The position numbers were made by a program, and so were the translations under genes. The notes beneath the pieces were generated by a model. The model was not told where the DNA came from. It saw only the letters and a program-made list of their open reading frames with translations, and made no database searches. DNA of 64,000 nucleotides. It comes from Corynebacterium sp. HMSC08A12. GTDB taxonomy: Bacteria > Actinomycetota > Actinomycetes > Mycobacteriales > Mycobacteriaceae. Shown here piece after piece: positions 22,028 to 32,436 of the stretch. Where the stretch lies: assembly GCF_001807485.1 (NCBI RefSeq), contig NZ_KV789168.1, forward strand, positions 158,545 to 222,544. The letters are read 5' to 3'. Positions within the stretch are counted from its first letter, which is position 1; the number at the start of each line of letters is the position of its first letter.

Positions 22028-23134
22028 TTAAGCTTCCACGCTAGCGGCGTAGGCCGCGCGCAGCAGCTCCTCGCTGGGCCCTTCCAGGCGGGTGGGCTTG
22101 CCGATCTGCTCGAGCACCACGAAGCGAATCTTGCCGCCCTTGTTCTTCTTGTCGCGCCCCATCGCCGCCAGCAGCTCGTCGAGCTCGGCGCCGTCGTAGC
22201 TGGTCGCCAAGCCTACCGAGTTTAGGATGTCGCGGTGACGCCGAACGTCTGCCTCGCTCAGCAACCCAGCCGCCTTGGCCAGCTCCGCCTCGAAGATCAT
22301 GCCCACGGCAACCGCCTGGCCGTGGCGCCAGCGGTAGTCCTCGTGGTGCTCGACCGCGTGGCCGTAGGTGTGGCCGTAGTTGAGAATCTCGCGCAGGCTG
22401 GATTCCTTCAGATCCACCGCCACCACGTCGGCCTTCACCTGGATGGCTCGGGCGATCAGCTCCGGCAGGCTGCCGTGCGGATCCAGTGCGGCCTGCGGGT
22501 CGGCCTCGTAGATGTCCAGGATTCCCGTGTCCGCAATGAAGCCGGCCTTGACGATCTCCGCCGAGCCAGCGACCATCTCGGCCTCCGGCAGGGTCTCCAG
22601 AACCTCCAGGTCAACGATGACCGCGCTGGGCTCGTGGAAAGCGCCCACCAGGTTCTTACCTGCGGGGGTGTTGATGCCGGTCTTGCCGCCGACGGCGGCA
22701 TCCACCATGGCTAGCAAGGTGGTGGGATAGTGCACGACCTTGATTCCGCGCATCCAGGTGGCGGCGATGAAGCCGGCCAGGTCCGTGGCGGCGCCGCCGC
22801 CCAGGCCGATGATGGTATCGGCGCGGGTCAGGCCAACTTGCGCGCAAACATCCCAGCACTCGGCGGCGGACTGGGCCGTCTTCGCCGACTCGGCGTCCTC
22901 GATCTGGTGGGTGTGCGCGGCGAACCCAGCTGCGGTCAGCCGTTTGGACAGCTCGTTGGCGCGGTCTGCGAGTGCGGGCTGGTGAATGATCAGGTAGTTG
23001 GCAGTGGCTCCCGCGGCCTTCAGGATCTCCTCGGTGGCGAAGTCGATGCCCCGGTCGATGACCACCTCGTAGGGCGACTGGGAGGCCACCTTGATGCGCT
23101 GCTGCTGAAAGTCTGCGGACTGTGCGTTGGTCAT
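22028..23134 (-). CDS. aroB: 3-Dehydroquinate synthase
   Basis: Second step of the shikimate pathway, cyclising DAHP with NAD and zinc. The 368-residue protein has the NAD-binding GLGGGAATDLAGFIA and zinc ligands in GSAEIVKAG and in NYGHTYGHAVEHH. It follows aroK by 57 bases. Its length and motifs are normal. Confidence 0.96.
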   Translation of the reverse strand: MTNAQSADFQQQRIKVASQSPYEVVIDRGIDFATEEILKAAGATANYLIIHQPALADRANELSKRLTAAGFAAHTHQIEDAESAKTAQSAAECWDVCAQVGLTRADTIIGLGGGAATDLAGFIAATWMRGIKVVHYPTTLLAMVDAAVGGKTGINTPAGKNLVGAFHEPSAVIVDLEVLETLPEAEMVAGSAEIVKAGFIADTGILDIYEADPQAALDPHGSLPELIARAIQVKADVVAVDLKESSLREILNYGHTYGHAVEHHEDYRWRHGQAVAVGMIFEAELAKAAGLLSEADVRRHRDILNSVGLATSYDGAELDELLAAMGRDKKNKGGKIRFVVLEQIGKPTRLEGPSEELLRAAYAASVEA

Positions 23135-23191
23135 GGTTGGAGAGGATCCTTATGTGAGTTCTGATTACGGGGCCGGAATATTGGACCCGGA

Positions 23192-23749
23192 CTAAAGGGT
23201 CCGGGTTGGGTGGGAAGCATCGCGGTCGTTGAGGCGCTCCAGGCGCACCTCTTCGATGAACATCAGGATGTCGGTGACCACGCGGCGCGGCTCCTTGCCG
23301 TCGCAGCGCACCATGAAGTTGGAGACTTCCTCGTAGTACGCAGAGCGCTGCGCAAAGAGCTGTGCGTACTTGCTCCGCGGGTCGGCGACGTTCAGCAGCG
23401 GCCTGGTGTTCGAGCCGGAGGTGCGTCGCACCCCCTCGTCGATGGAGACGTTGAGGTACACCACCGTGTGGTCGGCGAGCAGGTTCCGGGTGCTTTCGGT
23501 CACCACTGCCCCGCCGCCGAGGGAGACGATTCCGTCGGTCTGCAGGGCTTCAGACACCACGATGGCCTCTTGTTCGCGAAAACCCGGCTCCCCGAGCTCG
23601 CCCATGATCTGGTTGCAGGTCTTGCCGAGCTTCTCCTCGAGCATGTGGTCGGTGTCCACGAGCTGCAGGTTTAGGGCGTTGGCCAGGCGCTTACCGATGG
23701 TTGTCTTGCCGGAGCCCGGCAGCCCCACCAGCACTGCGCGGGGGCTCAT
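23192..23749 (-). CDS. aroK: Shikimate kinase
   Basis: Phosphorylates shikimate at the 3-hydroxyl. The 185-residue P-loop kinase has [15 protein letters not shown] at residues 8-22, the shikimate-binding DTDHMLEEK and REQE, and [10 protein letters not shown]. The ATG overlaps the aroC stop (ATGA), so the two are translationally coupled. A short charged tail after the last family helix is the only variation. Confidence 0.96.
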   Translation of the reverse strand: MSPRAVLVGLPGSGKTTIGKRLANALNLQLVDTDHMLEEKLGKTCNQIMGELGEPGFREQEAIVVSEALQTDGIVSLGGGAVVTESTRNLLADHTVVYLNVSIDEGVRRTSGSNTRPLLNVADPRSKYAQLFAQRSAYYEEVSNFMVRCDGKEPRRVVTDILMFIEEVRLERLNDRDASHPTRTL

Positions 23750-25005
23750 CGGATTTCTCCGTCCGCCACTTCCCCGTCGGCCACGTCGCTGGCCGCAGCG
23801 GACCAGTCGAGGCGGGTATCTACGTACTCCAGGTAGGACTGCACGTTGCGCTTAGTCTCCTCTACGGAGTCTCCGCCGAACTTCTTCAGCACGGCGCGGG
23901 CCAGCACCAGGGCGACCATGGTCTCGGCCACCACACCGGCAGCCGGCACAGCGCACACGTCGGAGCGCTGGTGGATGCCCGTAGCGGCCTCGCCAGTGGC
24001 CATATCCACTGTCTTCAGCGCGCGCGGGACTGTGCTGATCGGCTTCATGGCGGCGCGGACGCGCAACTCCTCGCCGTTGGTCATGCCGCCTTCCAGGCCA
24101 CCGGCACGGTTGCTCAGGCGGTGTACGCCACCGCCTGCAGTCGCCTCCATCTCGTCGTGCGCCTCCGAGCCACGGCGGCGGGCCTCCTCGAAGCCATCGC
24201 CGATCTCCACACCCTTGATCGCCTGAATGCCCATGAGGGCGGCAGCCAGCTGGGCATCCAGTCGCTCGTCACCGGAGACGTGGGAGCCCAGGCCGATCGG
24301 CAGGCCCTTAACAACGACCTCGACGATGCCGCCGAGGGTATCGCCGGACTTCTTGGCGGCCTTGATCTCGTCGATCATGGACTCTTCCGCGGCTGAATCG
24401 AAGGCGCGCACCGGCGAGGCGTCGATGCCCTCCAGGTCGGAAAACTCCGGGCTCGGCCCCTCATAGGGCTCCGAGCGGCCGATGCTGATGACGTGCGAGA
24501 GGACCTCCACGCCCAGCACCTCGCGCAGCAGCGCGCGGGCAAAAGTTCCGGCGGCCACGCGGGCGGCGGTCTCGCGGGCGGAGGAACGCTCCAGGATCGG
24601 GCGCGCCTCATCGTGGTCGTACTTCACCATGCCGGAGAAATCGGCGTGACCCGGTCGCGGGCGGGTCAGCTTCGCACCGCGACCGCTGGCCATCTCCTTG
24701 GCAACCTCCGGATCCGACTCGTCGATCGGGTCGGCGGACATGATCGTGGTCCACTTCGGCCACTCGGTGTTGCCGATCATCACGGCCACCGGGCTGCCGA
24801 GGGTCTTGCCGTGGCGCACGCCGCCGACGAAGGTCACTTCGTCGGCTTCGAACTTCATGCGAGCTCCGCGGCCGTAGCCCAGACGGCGGCGAGCCAGCTG
24901 ATAAGAAACGTCTTCCCGAGTTACCGACAAACCGGCCGGGAGGTTCTCGATCATCGAAATGAGGGCCTGGCCGTGCGATTCACCTGCAGTAGTCCAACGA
25001 AGCAT
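23746..25005 (-). CDS. aroC: Chorismate synthase
   Basis: FMN-dependent final step of the shikimate pathway. The 419-residue protein starts [16 protein letters not shown], exactly the family N-terminus, and contains [21 protein letters not shown] and RAAMKPIST. Upstream in-frame ATGs exist at 25014 and 25026, the latter with a TAAGG; the start could be a few residues earlier, but I follow the family start. It heads aroC-aroK-aroB-aroQ. A C-terminal extension of about 20 acidic residues overlaps aroK. Confidence 0.95.
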   Translation of the reverse strand: MLRWTTAGESHGQALISMIENLPAGLSVTREDVSYQLARRRLGYGRGARMKFEADEVTFVGGVRHGKTLGSPVAVMIGNTEWPKWTTIMSADPIDESDPEVAKEMASGRGAKLTRPRPGHADFSGMVKYDHDEARPILERSSARETAARVAAGTFARALLREVLGVEVLSHVISIGRSEPYEGPSPEFSDLEGIDASPVRAFDSAAEESMIDEIKAAKKSGDTLGGIVEVVVKGLPIGLGSHVSGDERLDAQLAAALMGIQAIKGVEIGDGFEEARRRGSEAHDEMEATAGGGVHRLSNRAGGLEGGMTNGEELRVRAAMKPISTVPRALKTVDMATGEAATGIHQRSDVCAVPAAGVVAETMVALVLARAVLKKFGGDSVEETKRNVQSYLEYVDTRLDWSAAASDVADGEVADGEIR

Positions 25006-25059
25006 AAAGAGCATGATACAGGCCATATGCAGCCTTAGCTTCAATGACGTCCCGGATTA

Positions 25060-25515
25060 TTAACGGAAGATTAATGACGCCACCACCACCGCCCCCGTCG
25101 CCACCAACATCGCCGGGCCGTGGGGGCTGGCCCTATCGCGGCCTGCTCTTTGCCCTCCGCGAAGGAAGCAGTGCATCACACCGCTCAATCCCAGCGCGGC
25201 CACGGCGCCCAACGGAGCGACAATTGCGGCCAGTGTTCCCGTCGTAAGCGCGAGCTTTGCATCCCCGCCACCCGCCATCAGCCGAGGGTGCAGCAGCGGA
25301 AGCCCGAAGGCCACCGCCCACCAGGCCACCCCGCCGAGTAGAGCCCAGTGGTTTGCGCCCGGTATGGCTAAGGGCACGAGCCCGGCAGCGGGTATCGCGG
25401 GAAGGGTCAAATAGTTCGGCAGGCGGGAGGTGCGGGCGTCAATAAGAAAAAGGGCGATAGCCCACGGCAGGAAAGGCAGCAGCGGCCACCAGGAAAGAAG
25501 CGAGGTTGCATTCAC
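25060..25515 (-). CDS. A24-family prepilin-peptidase-like membrane protein
   Basis: A 151-residue polytopic membrane protein with the two aspartates of the type IV prepilin peptidase family: the first in LIDARTSRLPN (about residue 26) and the second in GGGDAKLAL (about residue 86). I count four or five hydrophobic segments. It lacks the N-terminal methyltransferase domain of full-length PilD, so it would only cleave. The same kind of gene lies between aroC and aroE in other corynebacteria and mycobacteria. No pilin or pilus assembly gene is in the window, so its substrate is unknown. Confidence 0.8.
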   Translation of the reverse strand: MNATSLLSWWPLLPFLPWAIALFLIDARTSRLPNYLTLPAIPAAGLVPLAIPGANHWALLGGVAWWAVAFGLPLLHPRLMAGGGDAKLALTTGTLAAIVAPLGAVAALGLSGVMHCFLRGGQRAGRDRASPHGPAMLVATGAVVVASLIFR

Positions 25516-25616
25516 GCTTCAGAAGGTTAACCAGGCGCGCGGACAGGCCCCCGTGCGCGCGGCTTCGAGAAAGTCCGGCCTGTGGAGAGCGGAAAGTTAT
25601 CCACAGGGGCGAGAAA

Positions 25617-26501
25617 CTAGGCTTGCCCCTTGGCTCGCAGCACGGTATCTAGCATGAGTCCTTCCGGGGCAGGATGGCCCGTGAACAGGCGGAACTGTTC
25701 CTCGGCCTGGCCCGCCAACATGCGCAGACCGTCGGCGTGCGGGATCGACTTTGCCTGAGCCGCAGAAAGCAACGGCGTGGGATAAGGGTCGTAAATCACG
25801 TCCACGATGCCCGCGGCGGCGCACAGCCCCTCGGCCAAATCCTCGGCGGCGTGGGCTGGGATCGTGGAAATCACGGCGGCGGCATCGGCACAGATCCCAG
25901 CGATGTCGGCCTCCTCGAAGCGGGACCAAGAAAAATCCATGCCCAGGGTTTCCACCACGGCCTGCAGGTTCAAGGCGCGTTCGGAGCGAGCCAGCACCGT
26001 CACCTCGGTGACCCCGGCGGCCGCCAGTGCTGCAACGGCCGGGCGGGCAGTGCCTCCGTTGCCGACGATCACCGCTTTACCGTCCTGCAGAGCGGAAGTG
26101 TCTCCGCCGTAGAGGTGCTCCAGGCAGCGGGTCACACCGTCCACGTCGGTATTGTCGGCCAGCCATTGGCCATCGCCCTGCGGCACCAACGTGTTGGCGG
26201 AGCCGATCTCCTGGGCTCGGTTCGTCGCCAAATCCGCCAACTCCAAGGCCGCCTGCTTGCCGGGCATCGTCACGGAGAAGCCGCGGACCTGATCGCCGGA
26301 CTCGCTCAACAGACGGCGAATGTCGCGCGCTTCCCCCGCCTCCACGCGGTAGTAATCCATCTGCAGCCCCAGCGCGCCGTATCCGGCGTTGTGCAGTTGC
26401 GGGGACAGCGAGTGTTCGATCGGGCTGCCCAGCACCGCGCAGCGCATGCCGGGCGTCTCCAGGAACTCATCTACCGACAGCACGTGGCCTGCGGCGGACA
26501 T
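25617..26501 (-). CDS. aroE: Shikimate dehydrogenase
   Basis: NADPH-dependent reduction of 3-dehydroshikimate. The 294-residue protein has the substrate site GSPIEHSLSPQLHN, the catalytic lysine in FSVTMPGKQ, NTLV, the nucleotide site VIVGNGGTARP, and DVIYDPYPTPLL. The annotated ATG gives an 18-residue lead before the conserved MRCAVLGSP; a start at that Met is possible. It is downstream of mltG, across a spacer with a 12-bp tandem repeat. Confidence 0.94.
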   Translation of the reverse strand: MSAAGHVLSVDEFLETPGMRCAVLGSPIEHSLSPQLHNAGYGALGLQMDYYRVEAGEARDIRRLLSESGDQVRGFSVTMPGKQAALELADLATNRAQEIGSANTLVPQGDGQWLADNTDVDGVTRCLEHLYGGDTSALQDGKAVIVGNGGTARPAVAALAAAGVTEVTVLARSERALNLQAVVETLGMDFSWSRFEEADIAGICADAAAVISTIPAHAAEDLAEGLCAAAGIVDVIYDPYPTPLLSAAQAKSIPHADGLRMLAGQAEEQFRLFTGHPAPEGLMLDTVLRAKGQA

Positions 26502-26513
26502 ACTAATTCACCC

Positions 26514-26537
26514 TTTGCTCTTAGGTTTGCTCTTGAT
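26514..26537. repeat. 12-bp tandem repeat in the mltG-aroE spacer
   Basis: TTTGCTCTTAGG is followed directly by TTTGCTCTTGAT. It is the same basic unit as the repeat at 27738-27761, on the opposite side of mltG. Confidence 0.75.
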
Positions 26538-26550
26538 CTTGGCTTAAGTT

Positions 26551-27705
26551 CTAGCGGTTCGAATCCAGCACACCGTTGCGGCGGGATTCCTCGATTGCCC
26601 GCTCGTGCGCGTCAAAGTCGCGGTTGAAGACGGTGCGGCCGTCGCGGTCTACGGTAACGAAGTACAGCCAGTCGCCTTCGGCTGGGTTCTCGATCGCGTG
26701 CAGAGCCTGCAGGCCAGGCGAGGAGATCGGGGTGTCCGGCAGCCCCTCCTTGGCATAAGTGTTCCACGGGGTCGGGCGCTTACGATCCTCGTCGGTGGTG
26801 GCGACCTCAACCTCGCTCAGGTCGTAGTTCACCGTCGAGTCAAACTCGAGCTTTTGGTTTACGTCCAGGCGGTTCAGGATCACGCGCGCAACCTTGTCGA
26901 AGTCGCCCTCCGGAGCCTCGCGCTCCACCAGGGAAGCCGCCACCAGCATGTCATAGGGGCTTAAGCCCACCTTCTCTGCAGAAGACAGCAGTCCGGTGTT
27001 CTCGTACTGCTCCTTGGAGGTCTTCAGCAGAGACTTCAGGATCTCCTCCGGACTACTGGTCGGGTCGAACAGGTGCACACCCGGGGAAATCAGACCTTCG
27101 ATGCGCTTCGGGTCATCGCCGCGCGCGTTCACCTTGTCCAAAGCCCAGTCCGCGATCTCCAGTTGTTCCGGCGGGGTCTGGGCCGCGGCCTTCTGCAGGT
27201 CTTCGACAGACACACAGGTGTGCTCGTCCTGGCAGGTCTGCTCGGAGACCAGAGTGAAGATGCCCTTGCGGTTATCGCCGTCGACCACCTTGACGTCTTG
27301 GAGGGTCAGACCGTTGGGAATATCGACTACACCCCGGCGCCGGTCATCGCTGGACAGCCACTCCAGAGCCTTATCGGCAGACATCTGCTCTTGCAGTGGG
27401 TAGTAGCCCGCCTGCAGTTCGGGATCCTTGCGCTCCGCGGCAGACATCAGGGCGCGGCGGGAGCCCACCACGTCCTTTTCCACCAGTTGTTCGGCCAGGC
27501 TATCCACGGAGTCGCCCGGGCTCACGCGCACCATGACGACGTTGCCGTTGCCCTCCCCCTCGTAATCACGCACGGCCACAACGTCGCGCTGGTACCAGAC
27601 GTAGGCGCAAGTGCCAACCAACAGAACGACCAGAGCGATAGCCAGCGCGGCCGCCATCTGACGGCGCCGTCTAAACTTCGGCTGCATGTTACGGGTCGAT
27701 CCCAT
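26551..27705 (-). CDS. mltG: MltG/YceG-like endolytic murein transglycosylase
   Basis: Inner-membrane lytic transglycosylase thought to cut nascent peptidoglycan strands and set glycan length. The 384-residue protein has a basic N-terminus, one membrane helix at about residues 17-36, then a LysM-like and the YceG domain, with the catalytic Glu in AASLVEREAP, STVNYDLS, and the conserved WNTYAKEGLPDTPISSPG. It lies between ruvX and aroE, as in mycobacteria. Both flanking spacers carry related 12-bp tandem repeats. Confidence 0.93.
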   Translation of the reverse strand: MGSTRNMQPKFRRRRQMAAALAIALVVLLVGTCAYVWYQRDVVAVRDYEGEGNGNVVMVRVSPGDSVDSLAEQLVEKDVVGSRRALMSAAERKDPELQAGYYPLQEQMSADKALEWLSSDDRRRGVVDIPNGLTLQDVKVVDGDNRKGIFTLVSEQTCQDEHTCVSVEDLQKAAAQTPPEQLEIADWALDKVNARGDDPKRIEGLISPGVHLFDPTSSPEEILKSLLKTSKEQYENTGLLSSAEKVGLSPYDMLVAASLVEREAPEGDFDKVARVILNRLDVNQKLEFDSTVNYDLSEVEVATTDEDRKRPTPWNTYAKEGLPDTPISSPGLQALHAIENPAEGDWLYFVTVDRDGRTVFNRDFDAHERAIEESRRNGVLDSNR

Positions 27706-27737
27706 AGATCCGTGTGGCCTTTCGTACAGGGTTTAGT

Positions 27738-27761
27738 CTTGAGTGTGCTCTTGAGTTTGCT
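27738..27761. repeat. 12-bp tandem repeat in the mltG leader
   Basis: CTTGAGTGTGCT is followed directly by CTTGAGTTTGCT (11 of 12 identical) in the spacer between ruvX and mltG. The same unit, TTTGCTCTTGAG, recurs on the other side of mltG. Confidence 0.75.
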
Positions 27762-27834
27762 CTATAACGTCAAATACGAGCTGAGCCCAACGATGTTAAG
27801 CGTCGCCGGTCATTTTCTCACGAATTGGTAAATT

Positions 27835-28302
27835 TTAGGAAAGCGCGCGCCGCCGCGTGTCTAACCACCCCTGCAGAATATGTACTGCTGCTGCTTGGTC
27901 GATCTTCTTTCTGCCTTTTTTACTATTGACGCCAGAGGCGTGAAACGCATGCGTAGCGGCCATCGTAGACATTCTTTCGTCCACCATGCGCAGCGGAATA
28001 TCCGGCAATTCTTCTTTAACTAAGCGGGCAAATTCCTCGGCATTAAGGGTGCTTTGTGTATGGTTCCCGCGCAGCGCGACCGGCAGACCAACTACGATCT
28101 CCACCACGAAATTCTCCCGGCAGATCTCCGCGACGCGCCGCACATCCGCGTCGTCTGCGGTGGCCTGGACGGTCTCCACCGGAGTGGCCAGGATGCAGTC
28201 CGGGTCCGAGATCGCCACCCCAATGCGCACGGTGCCCACGTCGAGGCCGAGCCTCCGGCCGCGGCCCGGGTCGGTGGCTGGGTCTGGTTTTTCGGTCTGC
28301 AT
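27835..28302 (-). CDS. ruvX: RuvX/YqgF family RNase H-like protein
   Basis: Putative Holliday-junction resolvase or pre-16S rRNA nuclease of the RNase H fold. The 155-residue protein has the first catalytic Asp in LGLDVGTVRIGVA, the second acidic site in VVGLPVALRG, VDERMST, and the last Asp in KKIDQAAAVHILQGW. The ATG has GGGAG upstream. The alaS-ruvX-mltG-aroE order matches other actinobacteria. The dispersed word TATTGACGCC lies inside the gene at 27924-27933. Confidence 0.93.
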   Translation of the reverse strand: MQTEKPDPATDPGRGRRLGLDVGTVRIGVAISDPDCILATPVETVQATADDADVRRVAEICRENFVVEIVVGLPVALRGNHTQSTLNAEEFARLVKEELPDIPLRMVDERMSTMAATHAFHASGVNSKKGRKKIDQAAAVHILQGWLDTRRRALS

Positions 28303-28323
28303 CAGCGAAAACTCCCCGGCCGA

Positions 28324-30987
28324 CTATCCGCGCAGCGCGCTCTTGACGGCCTCGATACCGGCGGAGATGCCGGCGGCGTCCGAACCAGAGCCCTGTGCCA
28401 TGGCCGGCTTACCGCCACCGCGACCGGCAACCTTCTCCCCGAAGGCCTTGACGAGCTCGCCGGCCTTGATGCCCTTGTCCACAGCGGCATCGTTCGCAGC
28501 GGCGACGAAAGGAACCTTCGCGCCGTCCACGGAGGCGAATACCACGACGGCGGGCTCGGAGCCCAGACGGTTCTTCGCATCCATGGCGAGGGTGCGCAGG
28601 TCGCCTGCAGCAACGCCTTCCGGCAGCTGCTCGGCCAGTACCTTGACCTCGCCGATAGTTTCGGCCTTCTCCACCAGCTGGCCTACCTGCCCCTGCAGCT
28701 GCTGCGCACGCAGCTGCTGGATCTGCTTCTCGGCGGCCTTCAACTTGGCAGTAAGCGCGTCGATGCGCTCCGGCAGTTCCTCGCTCGGGGTCTTCAGGCT
28801 GGTCGCCAGGCCGGCCACCAGAGACTTCTCGGTGCTGAGGAAGCGGAAGGAATCCATGCCGGTGTAGGCCTCGATGCGGCGCACGCCGGAGCCGACGGAG
28901 GACTCACCGAGCACGGAGATCGGGCCGACCTGGGAGGAGTGCTCCACGTGGATACCGCCACACAGCTCCATGGAGAACGGTCCGCCGATCTCCACGACGC
29001 GCACCTCGGAGCCGTAGTTCTCGCCGAACAGAGCCATGGCGCCCATCGCCTTGGCCTCCTCCAGGGAGGTCTCGATGGTGTTCACCTGGTAGTCGCTATC
29101 CACGGCGCCGTTGGCGATCTCCTCAATCTGGTTCAGCTGGTGCTCGGTCAGCTGCTCGCCGTAGTTGAAGTCGAAGCGCAGGTAGCCCGGCTTGTTCATG
29201 GAGCCCGCCTGGACGGCTGTCGGCCCCAGCACCTCGCGCAGGGCGGCGTGGATCAGGTGCGTGCCGGAGTGCGCCTGGCGTGCCTGGTGGCGCCACGCCT
29301 TGTCCACCGTGGCCTGCACCTTCTGCCCCACGGCCAGCTCGCCGCCACTGACGGTCACGTGGTGTACCCAGACCTTCTTGCCGACCTTCTGTACGTCCTC
29401 CACTCGGGCAGCGCCCGAGGTGGTGGTCATCTCGCCGCGATCGGCCATCTGGCCGCCGGCCTCGGCGTAGAACGGGGTGCGGTCCAGGATCACCTGAGCA
29501 GCAGCGCCCTCCGGGACAGTCTCCACCAGCGCGCCGTCGCGGATGATGCCCAGCACGGAGGCCTCGTCAGCCAGGTTCTCGTAGCCGGTGAACACGGTCG
29601 GGTGGTTATCCACGAACGGGCGGTAGATCGTCTGATCCACGTGGCCCAGCTTCTTGGCGTTGTTATCGGCCTTTGCACGAGCCTTCTGCTCCGCCATCAG
29701 GTCGTGGAAGCCGTCAATGTCCACCTTCAGGCCGGCCTCGGCGGCCATCTCCTGGGTCAGGTCGATCGGGAAGCCGTGGGTGTCGTGCAGGGAGAAAGCA
29801 ACGTCGCCCGGGACGGTGCCCTCGCCGCGCTCCTTGGCGCCGTGGGCCCAGTTGTCGAACATCTGGGAGCCGGATTCCAGGGTCTTCAGGAAGGACTTCT
29901 CCTCGGCCAGAGCCACGGCGCGAATGCGCTCGTAGTTCTCGGCGATTTCTGGGTAGGAGGGCGTCATGGTCTCCCGCACGGTGTCCATGAACTTCTCCAG
30001 GGTCTCCCCCGTTGCGCCCAGCAGGCGGGCGGAGCGGATGATGCGGCGCAGCAGGCGGCGCAGAATGTAGCCGCGTCCCTCGTTGCCGGGGGTCACGCCG
30101 TCCAACATCAGCATCAGACCGGTGCGGGAGTGGTCGGCGATCACGCGGAAGCGCACATCGTTGGCCTGGTCTGCGCCGTACTTGGCGCCGGTGACCTCCT
30201 GGGCCACGTCAATGACGGGGCGCAGCAGGTCGGTCTCGTACACGTTGTCCACGTCCTGCAGGATGCAGGCGACACGCTCGATGCCCAGGCCGGTATCGAT
30301 GTTCTTCTTCGGCAGCTTGCCGACGATCTCGAAGTTGCCCTTGCCCAGGCCCTCACCGCGCTCGTTCTCCATGAACACGAGGTTCCAGATCTCGATGTAG
30401 CGGGTGTCGTCGACGATCGGACCACCCTCCTGGCCGTGCTCCGGGCCGCGGTCGTAGTAGATCTCCGAGCAGGGTCCACACGGGCCGGGAATGCCCATGG
30501 ACCAGTAGTTGTCCTCCATACCGAGGCGCTGGATCTTGTGCTCGGGTACGCCGATCTTCTTGTTCCAGATCTCCGCCGCCTCATCGTCGTCGGTAAAGAC
30601 GGTGACCCACAGGCGCTCCGGATCCAGGCCCAGGCCGCCTTCTTCCACCGGGTCGGTCAGCAGCGTCCAAGCGTGCGTGATCGCGCCTTCCTTGAAGTAC
30701 GCACCAAAGGAGAAGTTGCCCGCCATCTGGAAGAACGTGTTGTGGCGGGTGGTGATGCCGACCTCGTCGATGTCCAGGGTGCGCACGCACTTCTGGATGG
30801 AGGTCGCCGTGCCGTTTTCAAACGGTGGGTTCTGCTGGCCCAGGAAGTAGGGCTTGAACGGAACCATGCCGGCGTTCACGAACAGAAGGTTCGGGTCGTC
30901 CAGGATCAGCGATGCGCTGGGTACCTCGGTGTGCCCGACCTTGGTGAAGTGCTCGATGAAGCGCTGGCGGATCTCATGCGTTTGCAC
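28324..30987 (-). CDS. alaS: Alanyl-tRNA synthetase
   Basis: Charges tRNA-Ala and edits mischarged Ser/Gly. The 887-residue class II enzyme has the N-terminal aminoacylation core ([20 protein letters not shown], with [16 protein letters not shown]), the editing zinc motifs HSGTHLIHA and CGGIHVEH, and a C-Ala domain with a coiled-coil segment followed by a Gly-rich end ([14 protein letters not shown]). The start is GTG at 30987. Its length is typical. Confidence 0.97.
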   Translation of the reverse strand: MQTHEIRQRFIEHFTKVGHTEVPSASLILDDPNLLFVNAGMVPFKPYFLGQQNPPFENGTATSIQKCVRTLDIDEVGITTRHNTFFQMAGNFSFGAYFKEGAITHAWTLLTDPVEEGGLGLDPERLWVTVFTDDDEAAEIWNKKIGVPEHKIQRLGMEDNYWSMGIPGPCGPCSEIYYDRGPEHGQEGGPIVDDTRYIEIWNLVFMENERGEGLGKGNFEIVGKLPKKNIDTGLGIERVACILQDVDNVYETDLLRPVIDVAQEVTGAKYGADQANDVRFRVIADHSRTGLMLMLDGVTPGNEGRGYILRRLLRRIIRSARLLGATGETLEKFMDTVRETMTPSYPEIAENYERIRAVALAEEKSFLKTLESGSQMFDNWAHGAKERGEGTVPGDVAFSLHDTHGFPIDLTQEMAAEAGLKVDIDGFHDLMAEQKARAKADNNAKKLGHVDQTIYRPFVDNHPTVFTGYENLADEASVLGIIRDGALVETVPEGAAAQVILDRTPFYAEAGGQMADRGEMTTTSGAARVEDVQKVGKKVWVHHVTVSGGELAVGQKVQATVDKAWRHQARQAHSGTHLIHAALREVLGPTAVQAGSMNKPGYLRFDFNYGEQLTEHQLNQIEEIANGAVDSDYQVNTIETSLEEAKAMGAMALFGENYGSEVRVVEIGGPFSMELCGGIHVEHSSQVGPISVLGESSVGSGVRRIEAYTGMDSFRFLSTEKSLVAGLATSLKTPSEELPERIDALTAKLKAAEKQIQQLRAQQLQGQVGQLVEKAETIGEVKVLAEQLPEGVAAGDLRTLAMDAKNRLGSEPAVVVFASVDGAKVPFVAAANDAAVDKGIKAGELVKAFGEKVAGRGGGKPAMAQGSGSDAAGISAGIEAVKSALRG

Positions 30988-31040
30988 GGTGGCTTTACCT
31001 CGTAGAGTTCTATGTCGACTGTAAATGGAATGCGTACATT

Positions 31041-32417
31041 CTACCCCCGGGTCAGAAAGGAGCGAACGATAGCCCTAAGGCTACTCAAGCGCGCGGCAAT
31101 GGTCTTTTCATGGCCGTGGGTTGTCGGCCGGTAGTACACCGCGTCCTTCAGATCGTCCGGCAAGTACTGCTGCGGCACCACGCCCTTCGGATCGTCGTGC
31201 GGATAGACGTATCCCACCGCGTTACCCAGCGCCTTCGCCCCCTGGTAGTGGCCGTCGCGCAGGTGAGCCGGCACTGCCCCGCCCTTGCCCGCCTGCACGT
31301 CCCCAATGGCGGAGTTGATGGCCGCGATCACTCCGTTGGACTTCGGCGCGGTCGCCAGGTGGATCGTGGCCTGAGCCAGGTTGAGCCGTGCCTCCGGCAT
31401 GCCGATGAAGCTCACCGCGTGATAAGCCGCCACCGCCACCTGCAGCGCCTGCGGATCAGCCATGCCGATGTCCTCGCTGGCGTGGATCACCAGCCTACGG
31501 GCGATGAAGCGCGGATCTTCGCCGCCTTCCAGCATGCGGGCTAGGTAGTGCAGCGCGGCGTCCGGATCCGAGCCGCGGATGGATTTAATGAAGGCACTGG
31601 TGATGTCGTAGTGCTGGTCGCCGTCGCGGTCGTATCGCGCCACTGCCTTGTTAAGGGACTTTTTTACTTGTGACGCCACCAGCTCCGCCACGCCGTCCTC
31701 CCCTTCCGGCTCGACTCCCTCGGCCGCGGCCTCCAGGTACGTCAGGCTACGGCGGGCGTCCCCTGCCGCCATGGCGACGAGCTGGTCCATGGCCTCGGGG
31801 GTCACCCGCAGTCGGCCGGCGTATCCGCGCTCATCGTCGAGAGCGCGCTGCAGTACGGTGCGGATGTCGGCGTCACTAAGAGAAGAAAGTTGGACAAGCA
31901 ACGACCGCGACAAGAGCGGCGAGACCACAGAGAACGAGGGGTTCTCGGTGGTGGCGGCGACCAGCAGCACGGTGCGGTTTTCGACGGCGGAGAGCAGCGC
32001 GTCCTGCTGGGTTTTGGAGAATCGGTGCACCTCGTCGATGAACAGCACGGTGTGCTCGCCCATGACCAGGCGCTTGCGGGCCTGCTCGATGATCGCGCGG
32101 ACTTCCTTGACGCCGGAGTTCAGGGCGCTCAAGGCCTCGAAGCGGCGGCCGGAAGCCTGGGAGATGAGGCTGGCGATGGTGGTTTTTCCGGTGCCGGGCG
32201 GGCCATAGAGGATGACGGAGGTATCGCCGTGGCCTTCGATCAGGCGGCGCAGCGGCGAGCCCGGGCCGAGAACCTTGTCCTGCCCCACCACCTCATCGAG
32301 GCTGCGGGGGCGCATGCGAACCGCCAGTGGGGCGTGGGAGCCGGGGTGAAAATAGGCCTCAGCCGAGTGCGCGTCGGCGCCGCTGCCCTGCTGACCTTGG
32401 GAAAACAGATCGTCCAT
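31041..32417 (-). CDS. rarA: Replication-associated recombination protein RarA (MgsA-type AAA+ ATPase)
   Basis: Clamp-loader-like AAA+ ATPase acting at stalled forks. The 458-residue protein has [16 protein letters not shown], Walker [10 protein letters not shown], Walker [10 protein letters not shown], sensor-1 AATTENPSF, and the C-terminal tetramerisation region with [21 protein letters not shown]. It lies between the kinase-like gene and alaS. Two of the GGCGTCA words of the window (one with an A-rich tail) lie within it. Confidence 0.95.
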   Translation of the reverse strand: MDDLFSQGQQGSGADAHSAEAYFHPGSHAPLAVRMRPRSLDEVVGQDKVLGPGSPLRRLIEGHGDTSVILYGPPGTGKTTIASLISQASGRRFEALSALNSGVKEVRAIIEQARKRLVMGEHTVLFIDEVHRFSKTQQDALLSAVENRTVLLVAATTENPSFSVVSPLLSRSLLVQLSSLSDADIRTVLQRALDDERGYAGRLRVTPEAMDQLVAMAAGDARRSLTYLEAAAEGVEPEGEDGVAELVASQVKKSLNKAVARYDRDGDQHYDITSAFIKSIRGSDPDAALHYLARMLEGGEDPRFIARRLVIHASEDIGMADPQALQVAVAAYHAVSFIGMPEARLNLAQATIHLATAPKSNGVIAAINSAIGDVQAGKGGAVPAHLRDGHYQGAKALGNAVGYVYPHDDPKGVVPQQYLPDDLKDAVYYRPTTHGHEKTIAARLSSLRAIVRSFLTRG

Positions 32418-32436
32418 CGGCTTTAGGCTGCGGGCG

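Noticed and set aside
25060..25515. The small A24 protein as a broken full-length prepilin peptidase
   Set aside because: Both catalytic Asp motifs and a clean start are present, and short forms at the same locus are usual in related genera, so it is probably intact.
28054..31005. A 983-codon open frame on plus, opposite alaS
   Set aside because: It is the mirror of alaS codon bias in GC-rich DNA: no domain-like pattern, low-complexity His/Leu/Val/Gly-rich translation, no ribosome-binding site. alaS itself has all synthetase motifs.
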